Assembly: GCA_030280995.1 (NCBI GenBank)
Contig: JASXTE010000005.1
Coordinates: 35,964,203-36,028,202 of the forward strand
From: Hemileia vastatrix
Taxonomy: Eukaryota; Basidiomycota; Pucciniomycetes; Pucciniales; Zaghouaniaceae
Direction: 5' to 3'
DNA: 64,000 nucleotides
Shown here: piece by piece, positions 1 to 11,769 of the stretch
How positions within the stretch are numbered: position 1 is the stretch's first letter
Layout of the letters: every line of letters starts with the position of its first letter
Notes under the pieces: generated by a model
Told to the model about the DNA's origin: nothing
Database searches by the model: none
Seen by the model: only the letters and a program-made list of their open reading frames with translations
Translations under genes and position numbers: made by a program

Positions 1-1099
1 CAGATTTTTCTCTATCTTTTATGTTTTGATAGTTTTTTATCATATTTTACTGTTTTCTTAGTGTTTTACTTGATTTAGTGACTTATAGTATTATTGGTGG
101 ATATGGCGTGCTGATGGAATGGCCACTGAGCTCCAGTGCTCCAGTGCGCTCTGGTTTGCTCTGGTGATTTTCCGGTGCAAAAGCGAAGTGTACTGGAAAA
201 TTCTGTCATTGTGGCAAAGTTTGGTCTTGGGGGCAAAATTATCTCACTGTGGCAAATTTAGCTCACTCTGGCAAAATTAACTCATTTTGGCAAAAAAGAG
301 CTCATTGTGGCAAAATTTGCTCACAATGGGAAAATCTGGTCACTGGTTTAAAGTTTGGTCACTGGACCAAAGATTGGTCACTGTGCCAAAGTTTGGACAC
401 TGTACCAAAGTTTGGTTACTGTACCAAAGTTTGGTGACTGTGGAAAAATTTGGCTATTGTGGCAAAATTTGGTTAGAATAAATTATGCTTATTAGATCAA
501 TAGTTTATTGTAGATCCTATGCTTGTAGGGTATTGTTGGAAAGGTCTGGAGTAGGAAAATCAGATAGAAAGGGGGGAATCTTGGTCTTCTACAGTTTTTT
601 GTCTTTGAGTTTCGATAACAAGGGTCTTTTTATAATTAACAACCATTATTCATATTTTTTTACTCAACAAAAATTAAATAAAATTATAATACCCTTATAA
701 AATTTATATTTTTCATAACAATTTTGAAATAAAACACAAAAATTATATTTTTGTCACATATCGGGTATCATTGGAAAGGTCTCCATCTCAGGGACTTTTT
801 TTATCCTTAACTCATTTAAAATATAATCTTTATAAAAACATATAAGTCTAACTTTTCAGATCTTTCACTGGTACACCTTAATTGTTGTCATCAGTATTTA
901 TTTTTCAACAGCTGCTATTTCTAAATCTCAATAAGCATTTATAAATAAGAGTTTCATATATTTCAATCAATTTAAATAGACTAAAGAGCTTAGATATTTG
1001 AACAACCCTTATTTTACTTAGAAGGACAGGGTTTTCTTCAGTTTATCCAACTCCTTCAGATTCTGCTTACAGAAAGGCAACTGTAAGAGTCTACCTACA
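1..1099 (+). repeat. G1 Gypsy 5' LTR, truncated by the window edge
   Basis: The sequence is repeated almost unchanged at about 10746-11769. Both copies end in TCTACCTACA, and a tRNA primer-binding site follows this copy directly. By comparison with the 3' copy, roughly the first 120 bases lie outside the window. Positions 205-475 hold a minisatellite of about 20 bp with units like CTCACTGTGGCAAAATTTGG. The short frames at 249-700 are LTR sequence read by chance. Confidence 0.9.
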
Positions 1100-1103
1100 T
1101 ATT

Positions 1104-1120
1104 TGGCGCCCAACGTGGGG
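1104..1120 (+). promoter_or_regulatory. Primer-binding site of G1
   Basis: TGGCGCCCAACGTGGGG lies five bases after the LTR end. It is complementary to a tRNA 3' end ...CCCCACGTTGGGCGCCA, the sequence known for eukaryotic tRNA-Lys(CUU). The same 17 bases occur in G3 at 40510-40526 on the opposite strand. Reverse transcription would be primed here. Use of a lysine tRNA in this organism is inference. Confidence 0.8.
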
Positions 1121-1259
1121 TTCAAAATGTCTAGCTTTTTCCAGGACTTTCTTAGCCTGAAAGAGGCTTATTCTTTGGAACTCTAATCAATTTTATTTTA
1201 TTAGCCTGAAAGAGGCTTGCTTATTTTTAACAGTTTAAACACTTTCTTACTTTAATGGG

Positions 1260-2696
1260 ATGTCTTCTGAAACTGCTCCTGGATCTTCTTTTCCTCTCAC
1301 TCCTGCAGTTAGGATTTTTTCTTGGGATGGCCCAAAGTTTAATGGGGAGGAGTTTAAATGGTTTATTAGCAGGTATGAAGCTGCTGCTGCTGTTGATGGT
1401 GCTTCTAATTTTGATATGGTGAAGCAGGTTAGATTTTTTATTGCTGATAGGGAGGTGGAAAAAGAAATCATTGCTATGCAGGCTTTCAAGGATAAGGGTT
1501 AGGTAAAGCTATCTAAGGCTATGGTTGATAGATGGGGTGTTAGGTTTACTATTCTGGACCTTAATAAAGTTGTTGGTGATTGGCAGGCAAAGGGTGGTGT
1601 TTCTTCCATGGCTGATTTTAAGAAGCTATGTGTTCAATTTGATGAAGTGGTCAAGTATCTTATTCTGGTGGACAAATTGGTGCATGAGAATCAAGCTAAG
1701 GATCTGTTCTGGTCAGCTTGTAGTAGTGATATTCAAATGGATGTCTTGAAGGATCTCTCAAGAAAGGATTTGATGAAGGTTAGAGGTCATCAAAGAAAAC
1801 ATTCAAGCCCATCTTAAATTAATGGCGTTGGAAAAGTATCAGGAGTCTTGCACTCAGTATTTCAGCAAGGTTAGTGAGATTTTGGCTGAAAATAAAGATA
1901 TCATTGTCAAAGCTCAAGACTCCAAGAAGGCTCAAATGGGACTACCGGTGGCAAAAGTCGAGGGCAATGTGGACAACAAGATGGTCAATCATTTGGCCAA
2001 TTTAACAAAGCAATTAAAGATTTTTGTCCAAGAGACTCAGAAGGCCATAAGGCTCCAATGGCTTCTTTGTTGACGTCTACTTCATATCAATCAAGGGGAT
2101 ATGAATGTCCAAATTTTAATGGCAATGGAAATAGCAGGAATGGGAATGGTAATGTTGGAAATGGTTTTAGAGGTGGCTATGATGAGCCAAAGGTGTGCTC
2201 CTTTTTTAATATGAGGGGGAACAGAGCTGGAGTATGTTTTAATCTAGATAAAGATTTGGATTCTGGGAAAGTGTTATTTGATTGAAAGGTTTATAAATTT
2301 CCTGATGGATTGTTCATCAAGCCCAACAATGGAAAAGCGCCTTCTGATTTGGTTAGAAGGAATATGGCTGCTGAAAGAAGAGCCCAATTTGAAGAATTAA
2401 AAGACAATGATGATAATGCCAAGTATGGAAAAAATAGTGATGGTAAAAGCGGTGGTAAAGCTGATAAAGGTAAAGAGAAAGAGGTCAGTAAGGCCACAAT
2501 TTCAACTTCTTTTGTTGGTTTGGAGCTGGCAATGGTTGCTAGAGTGAAGGGTAACTGTATTGCTGGCGAATATGATGTCAATGCTTCTAAAAGAGCAGCT
2601 GATAATAAAGCTAAAAGTAGCATTCAGATCCAACTAAAGGCTAAACCAGGCAAGGAGATTAACAAGTTGAGACCTTACTCTAAGGACAAAATTTAA
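1260..2696 (+). pseudogene. G1 gag, decayed
   Basis: Gag (capsid and nucleocapsid) of a Ty3/Gypsy element. The start at 1260 (MSSETAPGS) opens a frame that aligns all along with the better kept gag of G3: the block around FNGEEFKWFISRYEAAA matches FNGEDVKWFLEKYETAA, and MVDRWGVRFT is shared. TAG at 1500-1502 replaces a tryptophan codon of G3. Near 1776 a deletion changes frame, continuing at 1822. TGA at 2283-2285 breaks it again. The nucleocapsid knuckle has decayed: CSFFNMRGNRAGVC keeps only the outer cysteines, where G3 has a regular CCHC. The last part (2310-2696) is lysine rich and ends in TAA one codon before the protease frame starts. It cannot make a full Gag. Confidence 0.88.
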
Positions 2697-2699
2697 AGA

Positions 2700-3764
2700 A
2701 TGAAGAAGGGGATGGCTGATATGGGGCCTCCTAGTTATGGCAAGTTTGATTTAAATTGTGAGCCTATTCCAGAAGATGATTCATATTCTGAGGAGGACCT
2801 ACCTTTGGTGTCACTACCCAGACCAAGTTTTAGCTGTCCCATCCCAATGGAGGGAGTAAGAAGTACTAGCAATGGATTAGGATTAGAGAAAGAAGCTGGT
2901 GATGGAGCTAGGGTTATCAGTAGTGAATATGTTCTTATGGCGGGTGAAGATGGCAATGTGGGTCCTCAAGAGGTGCCCAAGGCCAAGGTTGTTAAATCAA
3001 AAGTCCAGTACAAGCAGCAAGTAGTATTCGGTCAAGAGAACTCAATGGATGATGTTTTAAATAGTATGAATCAACTTCAGATTACCTTATCTTTGGGGGA
3101 ACTTTTCACTATTAGTCTGGCACTCTCAGAGAAGCAGAAGAAGCATCTGATGAGGCAACGGGTTTCTGCTGGAGAGGTGGAATATATTTGTGAAAATTCT
3201 GAGAAGTTTTGGGAGGATGTTGAAACACATTTTTCTTCTCCCCTGGGGTACCTGGTGGTAACTCTTAATGGTAAAGAGGTAAAAGCCTTGGTTAATTCAG
3301 GGTCTCAAATTAATTTGATTTCTTTAAAGCAAGCAAAAATTATAGGCTTGCCAATTAAAACTGGTACTGGGGGAAACCTCAGAGGTATTGGAATGCATGC
3401 AACAGAGCTGATGGGTACCTCTGAGCATGTTAAATTAGGTATTGGTGGGCCTATTTGTAAGGTTCACTTTTATGTAGCCAGAGGGGTAGTTAAAACTGTT
3501 CTTGGTGGTCCTTTTTTGATGGATTTTGAGTCCAGGATTGGTTATCAAGCTGGCATGGGTATAAGTTTGGAGATTACTGAAGAGGATATGAGGAGGCTAC
3601 ATATGCGGTTGGCACCTCCTGGAGATGAAGGTTGGGAGACACAGCCAGGGATCACTACTCTGTGTCAGTGTTGTACTTGCATCAAGAAGTGGTGTATTAA
3701 ACAGAGGGCTTCTGGTGAATTATGTTTAGAGGGGAGTTTTGGAAACCCTCATTTTTTGGGGTAG
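2700..3764 (+). CDS. G1 aspartic protease ORF (Gag-Pro end)
   Basis: An open 354-codon frame. The retropepsin-like domain occupies about residues 185-300, with LVNSGSQINLIS at the active site. G3 has LVDSGSQINLIS there, so the catalytic Asp is Asn in this copy and the enzyme should be dead. The flap and C-terminal half (LRGIG, VLGGPFLMDFESRIGYQ) match G3 closely. A cysteine cluster (CQCCTC) lies near the end. The frame closes with TAG at 3762-3764, one codon after a T_TTT_TTG heptamer, and the conserved coding sequence continues in the -1 frame. It shares its frame with the end of gag (2310-2696), separated only by TAA and one codon. Confidence 0.85.
   Translation: MKKGMADMGPPSYGKFDLNCEPIPEDDSYSEEDLPLVSLPRPSFSCPIPMEGVRSTSNGLGLEKEAGDGARVISSEYVLMAGEDGNVGPQEVPKAKVVKSKVQYKQQVVFGQENSMDDVLNSMNQLQITLSLGELFTISLALSEKQKKHLMRQRVSAGEVEYICENSEKFWEDVETHFSSPLGYLVVTLNGKEVKALVNSGSQINLISLKQAKIIGLPIKTGTGGNLRGIGMHATELMGTSEHVKLGIGGPICKVHFYVARGVVKTVLGGPFLMDFESRIGYQAGMGISLEITEEDMRRLHMRLAPPGDEGWETQPGITTLCQCCTCIKKWCIKQRASGELCLEGSFGNPHFLG
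3752..3758 (+). promoter_or_regulatory. Candidate -1 ribosomal frameshift heptamer in G1
   Basis: In the protease frame the codons read CAT TTT TTG GGG TAG, so T_TTT_TTG fits the X_XXY_YYZ slip pattern. The -1 frame is open from here to 4210. G3 has T_TTT_TTA at the same place, also one codon before its stop. A short GGGG/CCCC stem could form just downstream, but I have not folded it. Confidence 0.6.
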
Positions 3765-5600
3765 CAGGGGCTGATCACTCTAATGTTGCAATCTCTCCCC
3801 AGAATGAGATCCCAGATTTCAATAGGTCAGCTCACTTGGAGATAATTCAAGTGGATTCTCAATTATTTTCTGTTAATAATACATTAAATTGTTATTATGT
3901 CTTCAAATTTTTGGTTTGTCTCACTTCTCTGTCAAGTTTTTTGATCACATTCAAGAATGGATCAAGAGATAATATGAGAAATATTATGTTGAATAAAAAT
4001 TGGAATGGTTTATTTTCTGACCTCCAGAAAGAGGTTAAACTGCAATTATTTCATCAAAATTCTATAAAAAATCTTAGTATAATTAAAACACAAAAAAATA
4101 ATTTTTTTGATAATTTGATTCCGGTCCTCCAGCAAGAGGATAAACTGCCAACTTTTTTTACAGATGATTTTATGATGGATAAGGGAATTAAAGGTGTTAA
4201 AAATTGTTGATAATTTAGACAAGGGAAAAGAGAAAAGAGTTAAATTTAAAAATGAAATAAAATATTTTTCTACTCATATTGATTTTGATTCTGACAATGA
4301 AGAGAATTCCTTTAAAGAAATTTTTAATGGCAACAAAAAAATAAATGTTTCACCTCAAGTTTATGTAGATGAGGAAGCAGAAAAATATAAAAAGGTAGCA
4401 AATAAAATCCGGCCAATTGATGAACCGCTACCTGCTGAATTAAATCAACCTTTGAGAAGACCAAGGCTATCAAGAGATCCTTATGAATTTCCCTTGGTGT
4501 AGAATACACCCGAATTTTCTGAAACATCAACAATCACTGTTGATAGATTAGGTGTTGTAAATTTTGGACCTGATGGTTGGTTGTCTGGAGAAGAGAAGTT
4601 GTTGTTGGACATGATGATCAAGCAAGAGAAGGCCATTGCTTTTGTAGAAGAGGAGAGGGGTGTGTTGAAGCATTCCTATGGGGAGCCTTACAAGATTCCT
4701 GTAGTATGTCATGAACCGTGGCAGCAAAAACCAATCCTGATTCCGGCTGCATTAAAAGAAACTTATATCAAAGTTGTCAGAGAATGGATTCACACTGGAC
4801 TGTATGAGCAATCATCATTAAGTTTTTATATTCTGGTATTTTGTATCAAGAAACTGAATGGAAAACTTAGAGTAGTTCATGATCTCAGGGAATTAAATAG
4901 GGTTACAATAAAGGATGCTGGTATACCACTTAGTGCTGAGGAGTTTGTGGAAGCTTTTTCTGGGAGAGTGTGTTATGGTTTAGGAGATATTATGGGGGGA
5001 TATGATGAGAGAGAGTTTCATCCAGACTCTAGGCCTCTCACTACTTTTGATACACCTCTAGGACAATTACAATTTACAAGATCACCTCAAGGAGTAATAA
5101 ATTTAGTTGCCGTTTATCAAGCTAAGATGGCTTGGATTCTTCAAGATGAAATTCCTCAATATGCTGGACTCTTTTTTGACAATGGAGGAATTAAAGGACC
5201 TTCAACAGATTACAATAATGAAGTGTTGGAGGAGACCCCAGGGATACAAAAATTCATCTAGGAGTATGAAATTACTTTAAAGAGGATCTTGTTTAGAATT
5301 GAAGAAGCTGGTTTAACTATTTTGGGTTCAAAAATTTCATGTTGTGTGCCAGCTTTAGAGATTTTAGGTCATGTGGTATGTAGAGAGGGTAGGATTATGT
5401 CCAAGAAGAAATTGAATAAAATTCAGTCCTGGCCAAGACCCAAGAATACAACGGAAGTTAGGGGGTTTTTAGGCATATATTTTTATCTTCAAATGTTTAT
5501 CAAGGACTTATCTTCATTTTCAGCTCCATTGAGAAGGTTGACAAGAAAGATGCAGACTGGGAGTGGGATGAAGAGTGTGAAAGGGTGTTTGAGAGATTGA
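3759..5600 (+). pseudogene. G1 pol N-terminal region and reverse transcriptase, decayed
   Basis: After the -1 shift, the frame to 4210 begins GVAGADHSNVAISPQ and aligns with G3 (SDHPSATTSPQ); it includes a hydrophobic stretch of unknown role. It passes into the RT frame (from about 4194) through one extra base in an A5 run. RT blocks: LPAELNQPLRRPRLSRDPY, KLRVVHDLRELNRVTIKDAG, YGLGDIMGGYDEREF, SPQGVINLVAVYQAKMAWI. The catalytic box reads FFDNGG, where G3 has FIDDGG, so one catalytic Asp is lost. TAG at 4501-4503 and TAG at 5259-5261 (tryptophan in G3) interrupt it. The end (VRGFLGIY...SAPLRRLTRK) is the RT connection. Confidence 0.87.
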
Positions 5601-6443
5601 AGAAGGTTGTGGGGAAGGATTTAGTCCTGCACCAGTTAGATTATGGAAAAGATTCTGGTAGGATTTATTTAAGCAGTTGAATCAAGTCAGGTTTCTTCTG
5701 GGGCAGTTTTGTCTCAGATGGACAAAGCTGGTTACATTAGGACAGTTAGGTATGAATCTGTGGTATTCAACAAAGTCAAATCAAGATATTCTCAGCCAAA
5801 ATTTGAACTGTGTGGAGTGGCAAAAATTTTAAAGAAGCTTCAAAATGTTTTGTGGGGCCAACACTTCTAATTGCAAGTGGATGAAAAATCTTTAATTAAA
5901 ATGACTAATTCCCCCAATTTACCAAATGCACCTATGACTAGATGGGTAGAATTCATTAAACATTTTTCTTTTGACTTAGTTCATAAGCCTGGAAAAACTT
6001 TTACTATGCCAGATGGTTTGTCATGAAGACCACCTACTGAAGATGATTCAGACTCAGAAGAGTTTGATGAAGATATACCTATTATTAAAGCCAGCGCTAA
6101 AGGAGTAGAAGACTTTCCATACCTGCCCCATGAGGTTAAACTGGCAGGACTATTGTGTGTATATAATTATGGTGATGACCTCCACCAAGAGGATAAACTG
6201 GAAAATTATTTTTATGAAGATAAAATTTATGAAATTTGTGTATATAAATTTGGTAAAAAAGAGTTAGAAGAAGATGTTGTGTATATAGATGAAGATGGAG
6301 TGGTATTTTGGGATAGTAGTAGGTTAAGGAATGGTTCATATGTTGCAGAATTAGAAAATTTGGCTAAAAAGGGTGAAGAAGATAAAGAGGTATTTTCGAA
6401 TTCAGGTTCTAACAGTTCTAAAGGTTCAGATGAAGAAAATTGA
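5601..6443 (+). pseudogene. G1 RNase H and acidic linker, decayed
   Basis: Translated piecewise, this continues from RT into RNase H. An extra base near 5675 and a TAA within QHF*LQVD break it. Recognisable stretches are RYESVVFNKVKSRYSQPKFE and LVHKPGKTFTMPDGLS followed by TGA at 6024-6026, where G3 has Arg. The following linker is acidic (EDDSDSEEFDED and similar) and includes VYIDEDGVVFWDSS, matching VFVDEYGVVVWDSS of G3. It has two copies of a motif read as LPHEVKLAG and LHQEDKLEN, which is the TTAAACTG motif repeated in the 3' region. Confidence 0.75.
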
Positions 6444-6559
6444 CATAGCTCAATTAAGAAACAAATTTATGGCCAATGTTTATTGGCTCATTCATGTGCA
6501 GGTGATATTGGTGATAGAGAAGTGCCATTGATATTATATTAATCGATTTTCAAGATGAA

Positions 6560-7853
6560 GTCTGGGGTAAGACTGATTTTTATTTGTTGTTGGTCAAATA
6601 TTTATTGACTTTAGAAAGGCCAGAAGATTGTGAAGACAATGAATGGGAGGCTATAAAAAGGAAGTCATCTACATTTTACTTGTCTGGTCAACAATTAATG
6701 AAAAGGAGGTATCCAAATCCTCAAGTAGCTTTAACTCAAAAGAAAGGGCAAGATTCAGTTTTAAAGTCACTGCATGAAGATATTGGGCATAGAGGTGTTG
6801 GAGAAACATTCAGAAGAATTGCTGATTGATTTTGGTGGCCAGGCATGAAGATGGCTGATAAAAAGTGGGTTCAGTCATGTGAAGAATGTCAAAGAAGTAG
6901 TTATTTAAGGCCAAAAGAAACTGGACACACTACCGGAAAAAATACTCTCTTTGGAATGGTTAGCTTGGATGCTGTTTATATTAAGGAGGGACTGTATAAA
7001 TATTTAATTGTATCCAGAGGCGATTTATCTGGTTGGGTAGAGGCAGCGCCTCTTATTAAATTGACTGCCAAAAATGTGGCAGAATTTATTTTGAAAAATT
7101 GGGTGTATTGATATGGAGTTATGAAATTGGTAACGGTAGATGGAGGTCCTGAGTTTGGGACAGAGTTTAGAGAAGCTATATCAAAAGTTGGGTCAAAGGT
7201 TAGGATAGAAACCCCTTACAATCCTGAAGCTGAAGGTATGGTTGAAAGAGGGAATCAAGTAATTAAGGATGCTTTAGTCAAAATGTGTGGGTCAAGTGCT
7301 GAAAAGTGGAGGCATTATTTAACTTTAGGCTTATTTGCTGATCAAATTACTGCCAAAAGGACAACTGGATTTTCACCCTATGAACTTGTTTTTGGACAGA
7401 AAGAAGTTTTACCTGTTGATTTGGAAGCTGAATCATATCTTGGAGTTGACTGGGACATGGTAATGACGACTGAAGAGTTATTATGTGCAAGAATGATGCA
7501 GCTAGAAAAGAAAGAAGAGTACTTAGAAAAGGCATATTTGCAGATGATCAAGATCCGAAATCAGTCAGTAAGATACTGGGATGAGTTGTTGGCACATTGA
7601 CTTAGAAAACCTTTGAAAACTGGAGATATGGTTTTGGTGTATAATAGGAGTTTGGAGAGCCAATGGGGCAAGATGTTTGCAGATAGGTGGAATAGACTGT
7701 ATAAAGTCAATGAACAAGTATCTTGTTGTCCATATGTTTTAGAATAGTTGGATGGAGTGGTACTAAAAAAGAGGGTAGCTTCCAATCAAGTTAAGAGGTT
7801 CTATCCTAGAGGTACTACAAGGACAGAAGTATACTCCGCAATGAGGATAAACT
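6560..7853 (+). pseudogene. G1 integrase, decayed
   Basis: A Gypsy integrase. The N-terminal zinc-binding HHCC module reads HEDIGHRG...CEECQR. The core has Asp in VSLDAVYIKEG, Asp in VDGGPEFGTEF and Glu in EGMVERGNQVIK, so all three catalytic acids are present. The C-terminal part includes RTTGFSPYELVFGQKEVLP and a tail ending near KRFYPRGTTRTE. Three TGA codons (6827-6829, 7109-7111, 7598-7600) sit where G3 has arginine codons, and a TAG lies near 7747. Restoring none of them, the reading frame stays constant through most of the domain. Confidence 0.87.
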
Positions 7854-10615
7854 AAACAGAACAAAAAAAAATCATTCATTATCAAGTTTAACTCCGGAAT
7901 GACGATAAACTACTTTCCTATTAAAAATATTACTGTCGTTTTACTATGGTATGGGAGACAAAACTGTTAACAAACTTTTACAACATTTATGAAGACATTT
8001 GTTTGAAAATTCTTAAAACTCTTAAAAGCAACAAAAGTTAGAGAGAAGATGTATGTTGGATTGATAAATTATATATTGGTAGAAGTGTTCACAGGGGAGC
8101 CTTATGAATTACATATTGGAAAGTTTGGGGGTAATTGATGGGCTGGCTTCTCTATACACAATTACCCCACAATGTTCATTACCAATTTCTCCCTGTTTCT
8201 AGTTGAATCCTGGATTTGTTTTTTGAATTATAGGAAGTCCACTAAGACTATAAACTGGAACAAACAAAAAGACACCACTCTTAATTCCAGATTCAAGATT
8301 TCTTTTATTTTGTTTAGTTTATTTTCTCATTTATGTTTTTGTTTCATGATTTCAATACATTTCTTTTATATTTTACATCTTTAAAATTATTTTTAAGGGT
8401 AATGCTCACTGGTGGTCTCTAATCATTTTTACAAATTGGAGAGAGCCCACCCAGTGATCATTATATAAAAAATTTCTATTTTCTAAAAAAAATAAAAAAT
8501 AATTAAAAAAAATTAAAAAAAATACCTTCCATTTAATCTATTATATTCAAATTCTCAAAACTGTGTAACCACATCAAGTTGCACTTGGATGTGGGTATGA
8601 TGTCAAGGGTACGGTTCATCAATTAGCTGGGGGCATCTATTAAATTTTAAATTTTTATTATCAAATTTTTCAAATCTTCTTTTAAATATTTTTCTTTCTT
8701 AAACTTTCATTAGAAATCAATATTTTTATTTTATTTCTAAATTCACTCTTTTATCATAAAAAATAAATAAATAAAATAAAATAAAATAATAATATAAAAA
8801 AAATAGGTATATAAATATAAAATTCTTTCTCAATTTTTTTAATTTTCAAAAATTTTCTTTTGGTTATTTCTTTCATACTATATTTTATACAGGAAAAAGG
8901 GCCAAGTGAAGCTCAAGAAGAATTGGATCCCATTTAAAGATCTGTAAGTCCTCCAAGACTTTAAACTTTCTAATTTTCAAGACTTTCTTTAAGGCCTTAT
9001 TTGTATTCAAGATCTTTAGTCTTCTAAGACTTTAAACTGGATAGTTTTCAAGATTTTCTTAAAGAATTTGGTTCTCCTTTGGATGCTGTTAGTCCTTCAA
9101 GACTTTAAACTGAAAATTTATGAAGATTTCTTTTAATATTTACAAATTTTTGGTCCATAATGGCCTTAAACTGGCAAGTTTATCATTCTTTGGTCCACTA
9201 TTACCTTAAACTAGATTCTCTATTTATAGAGAGTTTGGTCCACCAAGACTTTAAACTAGATTACCAAAATTATTCAATCTTTGGTCAAGCCTAGGCCTCA
9301 ATTAGGAAGAATTCATGCACATAAACAATCTTTAGTCCACTAAGACTATAAACTGGCAATCAATTAAATTTTTGGTCCACCAAGACTTTAAACTGGAATG
9401 TCAACCTATTTGGTCAACTCAATTCAATCTTTTAATTTATCTCTGTCCACCAAGACTTTAAACTGGATGCTCAAACATTGTTGGATTTAGGTGCTGTTAA
9501 GCTTTAGGAGAATAAAAGTTTAGGTGGTAATGATGCTAAAAAGGCATAATGGTTTAATTAGGTGATATTTGTAGCGCTTTAAAATGGTCTAAAAGATTAA
9601 AATCAAATATTGGTAGCCTGGCTAAAAGTATTTTGGAAAGGTTGCTGAATAGCAAATGGATGAAAATTGTGATGAAGGAATCAGAAGTTAGGGTGGTAGT
9701 GTTAGGCTGTTTGGTGGAAGCTTGGAGGACCTCATGGCAAGATTGGAATCAAGGAATTCGGCTCAGTGGGGGGACCTATGAGAATGGAATCAAGTGTATT
9801 TGGCTCATTAGGGAGATCCACTCTCTCATGCTGTGACATAGATGGAAGACTGGTATATGGCAGTCTGAAGGGATTAGAACCTTGCTCTCAGTAGTGGAAT
9901 CATCACAAAAATTTATTTTTTATTATTATTATTATAATTTATATCAAGAGACGGAGAAGAAGACAAACAGTTTAAATTTGTAGAAGACCAGCTAAAATAA
10001 TGTTTATCAAAATAAAATAATTAGAAAAGATAATTTCTTTAAAATTTTTTGACATCATTATCAAACCTTTGAATTAGGAGTCTTCTCTTTAGGATATCTT
10101 CATGATTATTGGCTGAAGTTTCTTGAAAATAGTTAAAAATTTTACTCTTCAACTCAACAGTAAATTCAAGAAAAAGATAGTAATAAAAATTAGGATAATG
10201 ATTAATATAATCTGTCTTCACTTTACCAACATCATCAGTTCTTACATTTTTGAGCCAGGAAAAAGTGTTACAGTGAAATTTATAGGAGGAACTGGCATTA
10301 TAGGATCTGGATCTTGAGAAGGCTGATTTAGGCCGGAATCTACTGAAGAAGATTGGACTTTGGATAAGGAAGCTTTTTTAAACAAATTCTTTTAAGGAAG
10401 ATCAGGATTAGACACTAGACAGGGTACTTGGTAGCGAGAGCATAATTCACATGGAGAAGCTAGTTCTTTGAAGGACATTTTAAAATGATGAGATTTAAGG
10501 TTGATTTAGAAGAAACTTGGTTAATGGTGTGATTGGAGATGATGGTGGTTGAAGGGAGAGATGGAAGATTTTGGGCAATCAATTATGCAAAGTTGGGAAT
10601 GAGGAAATTCCATAT
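7854..10615 (+). repeat. G1 3' non-coding region with motif array and hairpin modules
   Basis: No sense ORF is supported. At 8120-8170 a module reads GGGTAATTGATGGGCTGG...CAATTACCCC. At 8405-8465 a hairpin pairs TCACTGGTGGTCTC with GAGAGCCCACCCAGTGA. At 8568-8640 lies the CACTTGGATGTGG block. Reverse-complement counterparts of all three occur in the 3' region of G3. From 8236 to 9466 there are ten copies of a degenerate motif like GTCCACCAAGACTTTAAACT (starts near 8236, 8948, 9018, 9091, 9153, 9192, 9238, 9334, 9374, 9444). 8640-8880 is simple A/T sequence. 9480-10038 holds nothing I can name. Confidence 0.65.
10039..10478 (-). pseudogene. G1 antisense CX2CX6C ORF, decayed
   Basis: Read on the - strand from ATG at 10478, a 28-codon frame starts MSFKELASPCELCSRYQVPC, giving CX2CX6C, then ends in TAA at 10392-10394. 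Further on, 10039-10221 encodes FNYFQETSANNHEDILKRRL, which aligns with the C-terminus of the antisense protein of G3 (LHYFQSTPARDPQDIENRRN). Position and order match G3, so this is the broken counterpart of that gene. The function is unknown; the cysteine spacing resembles half of a fungal Zn2Cys6 cluster. Confidence 0.6.
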
Positions 10616-10626
10616 TGGAGGGAGGA
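10612..10626 (+). promoter_or_regulatory. Polypurine tract of G1
   Basis: TTGGAGGGAGGA lies immediately before the 3' LTR start TGTGG. The same purine run precedes the 3' LTR of G3 at 19301-19315 on the other strand. It would prime plus-strand synthesis. Confidence 0.75.
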
Positions 10627-11769
10627 TGTGGCATTCCACATCTGGGTATGCCACTTAGGTTTATTTTTGAAGATCAGTAGCAATTTTCTGGATTATAAGG
10701 CTAAATATTTGGAATTTTAGAAGTTGATTATTTTAATTGGATAGCCCATATTTTTCTCTATCTTTTATGTTTTGATAGTTTTTTATCATATTTTACTGTT
10801 TTCTTAGTGTTTTCCTTGATTTAGTGACTTATAGTATTATTGGTGGATATGGCGTGCTGATGGAATGGCCACTGAGCTCCAGTGCTCCAGTGCGCTTTGG
10901 TTTGCTCTGGTGATTTTCCGGTGCAAAAGTGAAGTGTACTGGAAAATTCTGTCATTGTGGCAAAGTTTGGTCTTGGGGGAAAAATTATCTCACTGTGGCA
11001 AATTTAGCTCACTCTGGCAAAATTAGCTCATTATGGAAAAAAAGAGCTCATTGTGGAAAAATTTTCTCACAATGGGAAAGTCTGGTCACTTGGTTAAAGT
11101 TTGGTGACTGTGGAATTATTTGGCTATTGTGGAAAAATTTGGTTAGAATCTATTATGCTTATTAGATCAATAGTTTATTGTAGATCCTATGCATGTAGGG
11201 TATTGTTGGAAACGTCTGGAGAAGGAGAATAAGATAGAAAGGGGGGAATCTTGGTCTTCTACAGTTTTTTGTCTTTGAGTTTCGATAACAAGGGTCTTTT
11301 TATAATTAAAAACCAATATTCATATTTTTTTACTCAACAAAAATTAAATAAAATTATAATACCCTTATAACCTTTATATTTTAATAACATTTTTGAAATA
11401 CAACACAAAAATTATATTTTCATCACATATAGGGTATCATTGGAAAGGTCTCCATCTCAGGGACTTGTTTTTATTGTTAACTAATTTAAAATAAAATTTT
11501 TATAAAAACATATAAGTCTAGCTTTTCAGATCTTTCACTGGTACACCTTAATTGCTGTCATCAGTATTTATTTTTCAACAGCTGCTATTTCTAAATCTCA
11601 ATAAGCATTTATAAATCAGAGTTTCATATATTTAAATCAATTTAAATAGACTAGAGAGCTTAGTTATTTGAACAACCCTTATTTTACTTAGAAGGACAGG
11701 GTTTTCTTAGGTTTATCCAACTCCTTCCAATTCTGCTTACAGCAAGGCAACTGTAAGAGTCTACCTACA
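10627..11769 (+). repeat. G1 3' LTR
   Basis: It starts TGTGGCATTCC after the polypurine tract and ends GTCTACCTACA, about 1143 bp. From about 10746 it repeats the 5' LTR with few changes. The internal 20-bp minisatellite (about 10952-11150) is some 70 bp shorter than in the 5' LTR, so the two LTRs differ by unit loss or gain. The flank to the right begins GTGCC and is G2 protease sequence. The left flank is outside the window, so no target duplication can be checked. Confidence 0.85.

Noticed and set aside
249..481. ORFs with repeated VPKFG / TKVW units at 249-481
   Set aside because: They are the LTR minisatellite in two frames.
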